Shown: positions 8,849 to 16,438 of the stretch, piece by piece | Numbering within the stretch: position 1 is the first letter of the stretch | Layout: each line of letters starts with the position of its first letter | NCBI GenBank assembly: GCA_034419095.1 | Contig: DAOULQ010000005.1 | Location: forward strand, 18,308-82,307 | DNA: 64,000 bases | Direction of reading: 5' to 3' | Source of the DNA: UBA7937 sp034419095 | GTDB taxonomy: Bacteria > Chloroflexota > Anaerolineae > UBA7937 | Position numbers and translations under genes: made by a program | Notes under the pieces: generated by a model | Database searches by the model: none | Told to the model about the DNA's origin: nothing | What the model saw: only the letters and a program-made list of their open reading frames with translations

Positions 8849-9901
8849 GTGTCCAAGCAAGGCAAGGCGACGAAGATGTTCCCCGGCTTCCGCAAGCCGA
8901 CCTACACGATGGTCCCAGATGAGCTATTCGACGAGCTCCTCGCTGACCTGACAGGATCGGAGCTCAAGGTCTTGCTCTACATCACCCGCCGTACCTTCGG
9001 CTTCAAAAAAGAAAGCGACAACATCTCCCTTAACCAGATGCTCTCGGGCATCCGCACCAAAGACGGCCGGATCCTGGACCGGGGAACGGGTCTTGCCAAG
9101 TCCACTCTGGTTTCCGCCCTCAAGAGCCTGGCAGCCAAGAACATCGTCATGGCTGAGAGGCGCAAGAGCGCTAGGCGCGGCTACGAGCCCACCAACTACC
9201 GCCTCAACGTCATCACCCCTAGTTCGAAAATCGATCAACCCTTGTCCGAAAGCCCTACCAAGCCCTTGGGTAAGAAAGCGGACATACAACAAACAGTTAT
9301 ACAAGATACAGATGACAACAATAGTGTTGTTGCTCTTTTGATGAATAGGGGAATAACCAAGCGCACCGCTGCCAGGCTGGCAAGAGAATACCCTGAAGCT
9401 CTGATCAGACAGAAGATCGAACTTCTTGACTACTTGCAGGAGACCCAAAGCCCGTTGGTGAGAAAAAACCCAGCTGGCTACCTCAGGCGCGCGATCGAGG
9501 AAGACTACAAGCTCCCTAGAGGCTTCAAGACCAAAGCTGAGAGGGAAGCCGAGGCCCGAGAATGGGAAAAGGCCCAAGGCCGGGCTGAACGCGCCCGGAA
9601 GGCCCATCGCGAGAAGACTGACCGACGAGGTCAGGCGTTCAAGAGATACGGCACTAGCGAGAGGCTGATCTCTTTGTGGCGGGAAGCCCAACAGAGCCTC
9701 CAGGCCAGGCTCACCAAGGCCACCTATGAGACCTACCTCAAAGATGCCGCCCTGCTTAGCCTTGACAACAGCGTGGCGGTTTTAGGCGTCTCTAACCAGT
9801 TTGCCCAGGAATGGATTGAGGGCCGGCTTGCCAAGATAATCACGCGGGTGCTGGAGGATATCCTCAAAGAACCCCTTGAGCTGAGGGTGGAAGTCTACTG
9901 A
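8849..9901 (+). CDS. Replication initiation protein: RepO-like winged helix fused to a DnaA N-terminal domain
   Basis: 350 residues. The first 120 or so (FRKPTYTMVPDELFDELLAD, then ELKVLLYITRRTFGFKK) match the phage replication protein O/RepA winged-helix type that binds origin DNA. A charged helical linker follows. The last 75 residues (LWREAQQSLQARLTKATYE, then LGVSNQFAQEWIEGRL) match DnaA domain I, which recruits the replicative helicase. The fusion would let one protein bind a replicon origin and load the host helicase. It lies about 1 kb downstream of the repressor-controlled promoter, as expected of a plasmid, phage or ICE replication gene. The origin itself is not identified. Confidence 0.75.
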   Translation: MSKQGKATKMFPGFRKPTYTMVPDELFDELLADLTGSELKVLLYITRRTFGFKKESDNISLNQMLSGIRTKDGRILDRGTGLAKSTLVSALKSLAAKNIVMAERRKSARRGYEPTNYRLNVITPSSKIDQPLSESPTKPLGKKADIQQTVIQDTDDNNSVVALLMNRGITKRTAARLAREYPEALIRQKIELLDYLQETQSPLVRKNPAGYLRRAIEEDYKLPRGFKTKAEREAEAREWEKAQGRAERARKAHREKTDRRGQAFKRYGTSERLISLWREAQQSLQARLTKATYETYLKDAALLSLDNSVAVLGVSNQFAQEWIEGRLAKIITRVLEDILKEPLELRVEVY

Positions 9902-10552
9902 CAACTCTGCATACTGGGGTGACCATCCCTTCGGGAAAACATCATCTTGAAAACCGGAAAAGGCCCCTCTTGGAAGGAAGGTGGAAAGTGACCAGTTAGG
10001 AGAAGAAGGGCGAGGGAGGTAGGGTTTTCAAGTAGAAGTGTGAAGGCTGAATAGCGGCTACTGATAGGCTAGAAGGCCGCCTTATCGAAGCGGGTCAAAG
10101 CACTGTCACCTTTGCGACCCAGGTACTAGACTTCTCGAGTATTCGGGGGAGGAGCGGAGGTTTGCTCCGGAGATGATTGGGAGGGGAGACCAAGAGGCCG
10201 AGAGGACTACTATCTTCTTGCTGGCTATGCAGATGAAGTGGCAGGCAAGTGGCGTTGGATTACGCTCGGGGTGGCGGTCGCAACCCTCCTTGTGCCTATT
10301 GTCTCTCCAATTCTCTCTCGCTAATCAAGTGAGGAGGGTCTTTGGGGTGGTGAGGCCTGCGAAAGCAGCTCTCTTTTCTGGTTCCTTTTACCTTTCGCAT
10401 GGCTCCTGTTCATTGAAAAGTGAGAGCGTGACCCAGTCCTGACGAGGAAGCAGACGGCAATTTACACCACGTGACAAGACGCCAACCTTCCCCGGGGCTT
10501 ATCACTGTTTGGTCCGCTATCGAGAGTCACCCCTATGCTCAGCAATTCTGCT
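9902..10552. other. Intergenic stretch, nothing supported
   Basis: Between the replication gene and the AbiE toxin end I see no gene with a ribosome site and no obvious hairpin or repeat array. Short open frames here lack protein-like composition. Confidence 0.4.
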
Positions 10553-11449
10553 TCACGACGGCAGGCTCAAGCCTTTCCGGATGGCTTCAAAGAGATCTTT
10601 CCGTCGTTGATACGGATCCCTTGCCAACCTTACTTCATCGGGCGATAGATCACGGAGAAAGCGATAGCCCTCCATACACCGTGCAATGACAGTTTCACTC
10701 TCAGGTCGACGATCCCTGCGAATCAACCGTGTCAGGTCACCCCATTCGTAACGGCCCGACCGGATGTTGGCGAAGAACCGATCAGGGTCGAAGGGGTCTC
10801 CCACTAACCAGCATTTGAGGACAGCCACAGTCCGTACTAGGTTGCGATCGAAGGGCATCTGCTGAAACTGGAACAGATCGTAGACATCTCGCGCCGTGGT
10901 CCGTTGATACGAAGCCCTGATCTTCTCGGCAACGATTTCCTCGAAGTGCAAGGTGGTGACCGACGGCGGCTCGATCTCCAACTGCTTGAAATAGGCGTCA
11001 ACGATCAGGGGCAAGGTCTGTATTCCTAGGACGGGCTCCTCTCGCAGGCTGACATCAAAGGCAAACTGTGCCGATGGGTTCCACGCGTGGAAGTAGCTCA
11101 CCCTTGCCCCACAGGCCTGGCGATCCTCGCGGACGTAGAAGTCTTCGGTCCTAACCGAAAAGGTGATGCCGTAATACGCCTTTCCATCGAAGAGGCCGGC
11201 GATGGCCAGGATCAGATCTTCGGGGTCGGAGATCTCCGGGGCGGTGAAGTCCAGATCCTCGGAGAACCGCCCAGCCCGCCCCAAGAAAACCTTGCGCATG
11301 CAGGTTCCCCCTTTGAAGATCAACCGCTGCAGCAACCCTCCATCGGCCAGGATGCGCAGAACGTAGGTCAGAACCACATCCCGCTCGGCCACAGGAAGGA
11401 TCACGCCAGAGCCCCTGGCGAATAGATCGGCGAACTTCTGCTCCAGCAC
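10553..11449 (-). CDS. abiEii: AbiEii-family nucleotidyltransferase toxin
   Basis: 298 residues with the AbiEii/AbiGii signature: LIFKGGTCMRKVF (GG-T/S motif) and RFSEDLDF (DxD-type acidic pair) in the first 75 residues, then EEIVAEKIRA and TTARDVYDLFQF in the middle. Known AbiEii toxins are nucleotidyltransferases of the DNA polymerase beta superfamily that arrest growth when not neutralised, giving abortive infection or element stability. The GTG start lies one base after the stop of the antitoxin gene, the usual translational coupling of this type IV pair. Length is normal and motifs look intact. Confidence 0.9.
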   Translation of the reverse strand: MLEQKFADLFARGSGVILPVAERDVVLTYVLRILADGGLLQRLIFKGGTCMRKVFLGRAGRFSEDLDFTAPEISDPEDLILAIAGLFDGKAYYGITFSVRTEDFYVREDRQACGARVSYFHAWNPSAQFAFDVSLREEPVLGIQTLPLIVDAYFKQLEIEPPSVTTLHFEEIVAEKIRASYQRTTARDVYDLFQFQQMPFDRNLVRTVAVLKCWLVGDPFDPDRFFANIRSGRYEWGDLTRLIRRDRRPESETVIARCMEGYRFLRDLSPDEVRLARDPYQRRKDLFEAIRKGLSLPS

Positions 11450-11450
11450 C

Positions 11451-12272
11451 CTAAACGATCCTTATCTCACTCCAAAGCTGCTGCGCCGGGACGTTCACCA
11501 CTATCTGCCATTTGGACTCATAGTCCCCGCCGGTTCCCCACCGGCTGATCGGCCCCAGGTAGGTCTTGGACTTGCCGATGGCCACCAGTAGCTTCGCCGC
11601 AAGCTCCTGTGGCAGGGGGTCGGTCAGGGTCTCCAGCAGGTACCCCAGCCGCTGTGTGAGGGCATGGGACCCCATCCGCAGGGCGTAATCGGCCAGTTTC
11701 TCCAAGTCAACCTTGCTCCGGGCGGAGTGCACCACACGAGCAACCTCTACGATCCCTCCAGCATAGCTCATCTTATCCAGGGAATCCACCACTGCCTTCT
11801 CTGGCTCGGCCATCATCACCTCGGTGGTATAGACCTTGGTCTCATGGTAGCCGAAGAACTTGGAGGGTGAAAGAGCAACGAACCGGTATTCCACACCTCG
11901 GATCTCCATGGGGCGCTTCGAATGGGTGGTGGCGATGTAGACCGTGGCCGGCACTTGAGGGGTGAAACCATAGAAGTGGTTGGCCGTGGCGTAGGAGTAG
12001 TAATAGGGGGCGACGAGCACACTCCCTGCCAGGAGGGGGTTCATATCCGGGACTGCCTCGCTGCCTCGACTGGCGGGGATAAACTGGTACTTCCCCGGCT
12101 CCAGCCGGTCTAGCCACCGCTTCTTCTCCAACTGGTGAGCCAGCTTGCGGGCGTGGACATAGGAGCAGCCCAGGATGTCCATCACATCCTGCAGGGTGAC
12201 CAGCTTCTGCTCCCTCCACTCGAGCTCCATGACCAGCTTGGACTCCAAATTGGACAGCGTTCGGGACACCAT
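11451..12272 (-). CDS. abiEi: AbiEi-family antitoxin / transcriptional autorepressor
   Basis: 273 residues from the ATG at 12272, chosen over an open frame extending upstream because AAAGGTGG precedes it and protein-like sequence starts there. Residues about 1-70 form a winged helix (TLQDVMDILGCSYVHARKL) followed by the AbiEi core (PYYYSYATANHFYGFT, TEVMMAEPEKAVVDSLD). AbiEi proteins repress their own operon through inverted repeats and counter the AbiEii toxin encoded next. A perfect inverted repeat lies between promoter and start here. Confidence 0.9.
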   Translation of the reverse strand: MVSRTLSNLESKLVMELEWREQKLVTLQDVMDILGCSYVHARKLAHQLEKKRWLDRLEPGKYQFIPASRGSEAVPDMNPLLAGSVLVAPYYYSYATANHFYGFTPQVPATVYIATTHSKRPMEIRGVEYRFVALSPSKFFGYHETKVYTTEVMMAEPEKAVVDSLDKMSYAGGIVEVARVVHSARSKVDLEKLADYALRMGSHALTQRLGYLLETLTDPLPQELAAKLLVAIGKSKTYLGPISRWGTGGDYESKWQIVVNVPAQQLWSEIRIV

Positions 12273-12306
12273 TTTTGAACCACCTTTGTTGTTTGTCTTA
12301 AATCGA

Positions 12307-12373
12307 GTTACTATTTCAGTAACATCATGCAATATGCTTAACCAATTATATCGCCACCTCCCTCTGTTTGCAA
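12307..12373 (-). promoter_or_regulatory. abiE promoter and palindromic operator
   Basis: On the minus strand: -35 TTGCAA (12368-12373), 17-bp spacer, -10 TATAAT (12345-12350). Between promoter and start lies GTTACTATTTCAGTAAC (12307-12323, plus-strand reading), a perfect 6+5+6 inverted repeat suited to binding by a dimeric AbiEi winged helix. Confidence 0.75.
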
Positions 12374-12396
12374 GCCCGCAAGGCAAGGGGTTGTGC

Positions 12397-12849
12397 TCAC
12401 CAGTCAACGCCTGGCTCACCTTGCGTAAGTGTTGCTCCCCAGGCTGCCCTCCCCTGCCCTGCCTGTCCTGGCGCTTGACAGGCCAGGGGCACGTGGCAGG
12501 CCAGGGACCCTGTCGGCCTGTCCCGGTACTTGTCAGGCCGGGGGTTCGGCCCAGTCCTGGCGGAAGTGGGCCAGGGGACAGGGCGTGGCAGAGCAGGCAG
12601 GACAGGCAGAGAGGAGAGAACACTCTTCCATAGCTCCTTCGCGAACCGCCGCACCTCCTGGAGAGGAATCTCCTCCAGATCATTCATATTCAACCCATCT
12701 CGTGGCAAACTTATCTTGAGGGTCTTTTCTCCTCCCAGGATCCTGTTAAGGAGACTCCCAGCATTTAGGCCCACCTCCATTTCTAGTGGTGATCTGTACA
12801 GAGTGAGCCCATTGCTTTTTCCCTCTCTGTCAAGTGCCAAAAGTGGCAC
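12397..12849 (-). CDS. Possible small protein with Pro-rich tail (doubtful)
   Basis: An open frame of up to 150 codons upstream of the abiE promoter. The first 85 residues (for example NMNDLEEIPLQEVRRFAKEL) look protein-like; the rest is a low-complexity Pro/Gly/Ala tail made by CCTG/CAGG-rich DNA at 12440-12610. It could be a real unknown gene whose 3' end is repeat-derived, or an accident of biased composition. Confidence 0.25.
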   Translation of the reverse strand: MPLLALDREGKSNGLTLYRSPLEMEVGLNAGSLLNRILGGEKTLKISLPRDGLNMNDLEEIPLQEVRRFAKELWKSVLSSLPVLPALPRPVPWPTSARTGPNPRPDKYRDRPTGSLACHVPLACQAPGQAGQGRAAWGATLTQGEPGVDW

Positions 12850-12932
12850 GCATCCGAAAGCCTAGGGAGGAAGCTTGCCCATCTGAAGAGGCTTCAAGCC
12901 TTGTCGACGTGCTAAGATTCTAGGGACAAGGA

Positions 12933-12954
12933 AAGCCCTCCATGTAGAGGGCTT
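12933..12954 (-). terminator. Hairpin, possible minus-strand terminator
   Basis: AAGCCCTC (12933-12940), six-base loop, GAGGGCTT (12947-12954): a perfect 8-bp stem. On the minus strand it is followed by TTCCTT, a modest T-tract, so it could end transcription from the 13.3-14.2 kb gene. The rest of 12955-13289 shows nothing else convincing. Confidence 0.4.
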
Positions 12955-13289
12955 GCACACAGCTCAGATGCATATGTGGTTTTTTGTATCCCCACCCAAT
13001 TTTCGCGCCTTTAGGGGCTTCAGAGAGGCTCAAGCGTGGTCAGGAAAGCGTCCTATCACCCCTATCAGCTTGCTTAGGGTTTTGCTGCCCCACCGGTTCG
13101 CTCAGGGGCTGCTCAGAACAACCCTGCCACCTCTGGCAGGCAACTCCCCCCTTCTGGGCAGAGATGACGGATGGTCTCATCTTGGCGCGCTCCCAACGGG
13201 CCCATCGTTGGGGAAGCCGCGAAAGGCGTATTAGGCACTGTGTCCCTGCTCTCTTATCGCGCTGTGCATGGGTGCGGCCAGCTGAGACA

Positions 13290-14249
13290 TCATCTTTTTA
13301 AGACTCGATAAACGATCGATCTTACGACTGCAACAGCACTACCCGATGTAGGGCCTGTGAAAATTGAAGCGTCCCTAGTTATTGCCAACTCACCGCTCCG
13401 TTCCCAATAGGGTTGATAGCTCTCCTTCAGCTTTAACCCGCGATAAGCCATGTAGTCCTCAAGTGTGTTGGAGGTATAGATGTGCTTGTAGATTGTGTCC
13501 ACTTTCTCGCAGAGTGTAGTTGCTCTGGTTTCTGAGGCATCCAAGATTGTGACCAGCGGACCGCCTTGATCGGCGTATGATTTCAGGTCAAATCTGGTCA
13601 GGATGTCCCCGATGCGGAAGTCTTGCTGAATGAAGATAGTGCCTTTCTGAGCATCCACCAAGGTCGGAACATAGCTGTAGTGTGTAGCATGGTGACGGAT
13701 ATCCAGTAGCTTGTCACACTCGTCCAACATTGTCTCTAAGGTGGGATAGTCCGGGTGGCTATTATTCTTAAGCCAACCCTTCACATCTGAGGGATTCAGG
13801 CCAGTCAGCACCTTCTGCTTGCGCTTTACTACTGGCTTATAGTGTTTGCGATTCAGCAGGGTAAAGAGTTGATTCGCGAGTGCGCATACAGCCTGGTACA
13901 GGTCAGCGTGGAGCGCGTCGAAAGCTTCTTTGGCTTCGAACATCCGTAGTTCAAAGGTATGGCTCGGGGGTGAGGCAGGATCAAGGAGTTCCCGCATTTG
14001 CTCTAGTTGATGATACGCGCCTGCCAACTTCACATATACCGTATAGAGTAGAGTCTGCAGATAAGCGAACTCCTTCTGCTGCTCCCTACTAGGGGGGGCT
14101 CCAGAGACGGTTGCCAAATTGTCTACATTGAAAGCTGCCGCCAATTCTCGGAGTCCCCACCAGTAGTCGATGACAGCAATATCTTTGTATTTCTCCTCTT
14201 CATCTTGCCCATGGCACAGATCGCGATCGATAGTTGCCGGTTTTGACAT
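13290..14249 (-). CDS. Unknown protein with a HEPN-like RX4H motif
   Basis: 319 residues from the ATG at 14249, chosen because AGGAG lies eight bases upstream and the upstream extension is not protein-like. The protein is rich in helix-forming residues and contains LLDIRHHATHYSY, which fits the R-x4-H motif of HEPN RNase domains, preceded by long predicted helices as in that fold. HEPN proteins are common toxin and anti-phage effectors. No nucleotidyltransferase partner (MNT) is adjacent, and the C-terminal third is not recognised. The HEPN reading is a hypothesis; otherwise this is an unknown gene standing alone between repeat regions. Confidence 0.6.
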   Translation of the reverse strand: MSKPATIDRDLCHGQDEEEKYKDIAVIDYWWGLRELAAAFNVDNLATVSGAPPSREQQKEFAYLQTLLYTVYVKLAGAYHQLEQMRELLDPASPPSHTFELRMFEAKEAFDALHADLYQAVCALANQLFTLLNRKHYKPVVKRKQKVLTGLNPSDVKGWLKNNSHPDYPTLETMLDECDKLLDIRHHATHYSYVPTLVDAQKGTIFIQQDFRIGDILTRFDLKSYADQGGPLVTILDASETRATTLCEKVDTIYKHIYTSNTLEDYMAYRGLKLKESYQPYWERSGELAITRDASIFTGPTSGSAVAVVRSIVYRVLKR

Positions 14250-14609
14250 TAGATTTCTCCTATTAGGATTCGATTGACGATAATAACCGCCGAAATGGAA
14301 TCTAACCGCGCCACATGCGGACTCACCCGAATGATGCCAGAAGAGATTGCGCGTGTCAACCGTTACCACTGGCCGGTTGTTTGTCAAACCACCATTAGGC
14401 GAAGAAAACGCCCGCGCGCGGCGACTTTTCCTACCACTAAAGATCGTCAAATTGGTAGTTTGACGAGCGTATTCTCGCCATACTACAAGAGGCTGCCGCC
14501 CGAAATCCAGCCCTAGCTCATCACGAGCGATCTTTTCCTCAAAGACACCTTGGAGTCTTGCAAATCAATATACATGACCACCGAGGGGATGCCAGAAGAG
14601 AAGAGGAAA

Positions 14610-15100
14610 TGCTGAGATTGACAAGGTAGATGGATATGTATAGCCATGATCGATATGTCCTACCAATAGAGCATCATCATGAGCTTTACCGTGCACTGGA
14701 CTTCGAAAACCTGATGCTGGGTTCTTTAGCTAGTGGAAGATGGAGAGGATCACCAGGCGAAGGGACGGCTATCGGTCGAGGAAAGGAGGGGTGTAGTGGG
14801 TGTGAGTGGTAATTAGATACTATGAGTCTCACCCCTGCTGGGGCTTCTGATTACCCATTTCCTGCAAGGGAGGCATCGCATCTCGCCCCCTCCCGAAGCA
14901 TCATACGAAATTTACGCCGCAAAACCCGTTCACAGCGTTGGAGTACCAGAGAGCAACCTATGACCCTGTGGATTCCATAAGAAGAGGTGAGGTGTTTGGG
15001 TTGACAAGGGAAATGGGTATCTATACCCATCATGGATGTATCTTCCCAGGAAAGAATCATTGGAGGTCTTGTAAGGCACTGGGCTTCCACGGTCCAACGT
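14610..15100 (+). repeat. 385-bp module, copy 1 (about one and a third units)
   Basis: Contains the palindromic box ATGGATATGTATAGCCAT at 14630-14647, a GGTAAT...ATTACC stem at 14808-14855, the box TTTACGCCGCAAA at 14911-14923 (one mismatch to the palindrome) and the start of a next unit with a perfect ATGGGTAT-CT-ATACCCAT at 15013-15030. The two ATGG boxes are 383 bp apart. The same order and spacing recur at 50.2 and 52.7 kb. No gene is supported in 14250-15121. Confidence 0.75.
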
Positions 15101-15121
15101 TGTGTTCTGGGGTGAATACAG

Positions 15122-15461
15122 GACGGAGAGCCTGGCTGTGCATTCCGCAGAAAGATGGGTTACCTTTCGAGCTGGAACTGTGCCTGGCGTGATCTCTCCA
15201 ACGCAGTGTGATTGAGAAGCAAAGGGACAAGGATTCAGGGCGAGAAGATCGAATCTTGTGTTGGCGAAATCTATGCTGAGGCTGTGCGCAAGAAGCTTGT
15301 AAGGGTGACCCCGAAGGTCGCGTTCTGCCTGTTACTTGTGTGAACACCGAACGGACCTAAAAACGATAGGTGTTTGACCTTTACAATCGACACCAGTCTA
15401 CCACGTGGCCGCAAGACTCGCAAGAAGCAAGGCGTAGAAGCAGGAGCCAAGAGTCGCTCCT
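15122..15461 (+). repeat. Leader repeat C, copy 1
   Basis: Closely matches 29085-29488: shared tracts include CTGTGCATTCCGCAGAAAGA, GTGCCTGGCGTGATCTCTCC and AAAACGATAGG. It ends with the hairpin AGGAGC-N8-GCTCCT (15442-15461) just ahead of the pseudogene. In the 29-kb copy the same leader precedes a radical SAM gene instead. Confidence 0.75.
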
Positions 15462-15488
15462 CTTTCATATGTCAGGAAATGAGCGCAG

Positions 15489-15969
15489 ATGAGTGAGGAA
15501 GACCTGAAGGTAGTTGGGGAACTCTTCGACAAGGCAAAGGAGAAGTCTGAGCGGGACGGCTACCTGACACCAGTTCTCTTCGCCTGGGCACCCTGTGGGC
15601 GCCTGACAATCAGCTTCATTGAGGGCAATCTGCGCAACATCTTGCCAAGTACGTGCCACACGCTACGGCTCTCGGGCTATGATAGGTTCGCCCTGATAAT
15701 CGAGGGGTGGATCGTTCTGGGAGAAGAGAACCTCCAAAGACATCGAAAGCTGGGTAGGAAGGATGCAAGAGCAGCCAAAGGTACAAACCTCTATCCAGAT
15801 CATCTTTGTTAGCCCAGAAGAGACCTTTGGCAAGTTTGCCATCTATGATGAGACCCAGGGCGGTTGGGTTCTGCTCAAAGAAGTAGAAAGCACGCCAGAT
15901 TGGAGCCTCGCTGGTGTCTTGATAGATGCCACAAAGGGAGGCGTAGATCGAGAACACAAAGAGGAATAA
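15489..15969 (+). pseudogene. Frameshifted copy of the 159-residue unknown protein at 30775
   Basis: Reads MSEEDLKVVGELFDKAKEK onward and parallels the intact protein at 30775-31254 over its whole length. Near 15732 one extra C (CCTCCAAAG versus CCTCAAAG in the intact copy) shifts the frame; the remainder continues in another frame from about 15763 to 15969 (QTSIQIIFVSPEETFGKF). Unless it is a sequencing error, this copy is broken. It sits directly behind the leader repeat with no radical SAM gene between, so it is either a truncated duplicate or a deletion product of the same two-gene locus. Confidence 0.75.
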
Positions 15970-16029
15970 GGGATCTTTCAGAAGCAGAACCCAACAAGGC
16001 AGAGCGTGAGAACAGGAAAAGGCTAACGA

Positions 16030-16240
16030 ACCCCCTCCGTCCTCACTCGAACCCATAAACCAGCCTTATCACCGTATCAGAGCCTCTCTCACCCGTTCTC
16101 TCAGGCGATTCTTGGGGGTAGACAGGAGCCATGGGGCCAGGTGTGATCTCAAGGGTCTAAGCGGGTCTTCATATGATCTTATGCCTAGAAAGAACGTGGC
16201 AATGGGAGGGCAGACGGACTGGGAGAATAGTCATAGTAGG
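16030..16240 (+). repeat. Dispersed repeat B, copy 1
   Basis: Carries GTTCTCTCAGGCGATTCTTG and GATCTCAAGGGTCTAAGCGG, shared with copies at about 42560, 43560/45310 and 47125. No gene is evident in it. 16241-16438 shows nothing else supported. Confidence 0.65.
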
Positions 16241-16438
16241 CCACCATCAAGATGGCAGTTCTGCTCCGGGAGCAGGGTTTGCTGGCGCAATCAGCACAAT
16301 CCGGATACGAGAGGAGGCAGTTCCTGCCACAAGTAGCAATCGGGAGCCCTGTTATCAATGTGTCTGACGCATGAACTCATGGTACTAAGAGAGAACGGGA
16401 GGCCGAAGTCCATTGGCGGATACCACAAGCATTCCGGC

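Noticed and set aside
8924..9691. Long minus-strand open frame over the replication gene
   Set aside because: Antisense shadow of a gene with clear RepO and DnaA-N motifs; low-complexity Leu/Gly/Val composition.
10173..10442. Plus-strand frame of 89 codons between rep and abiE
   Set aside because: No ribosome site, composition not protein-like, no domain.
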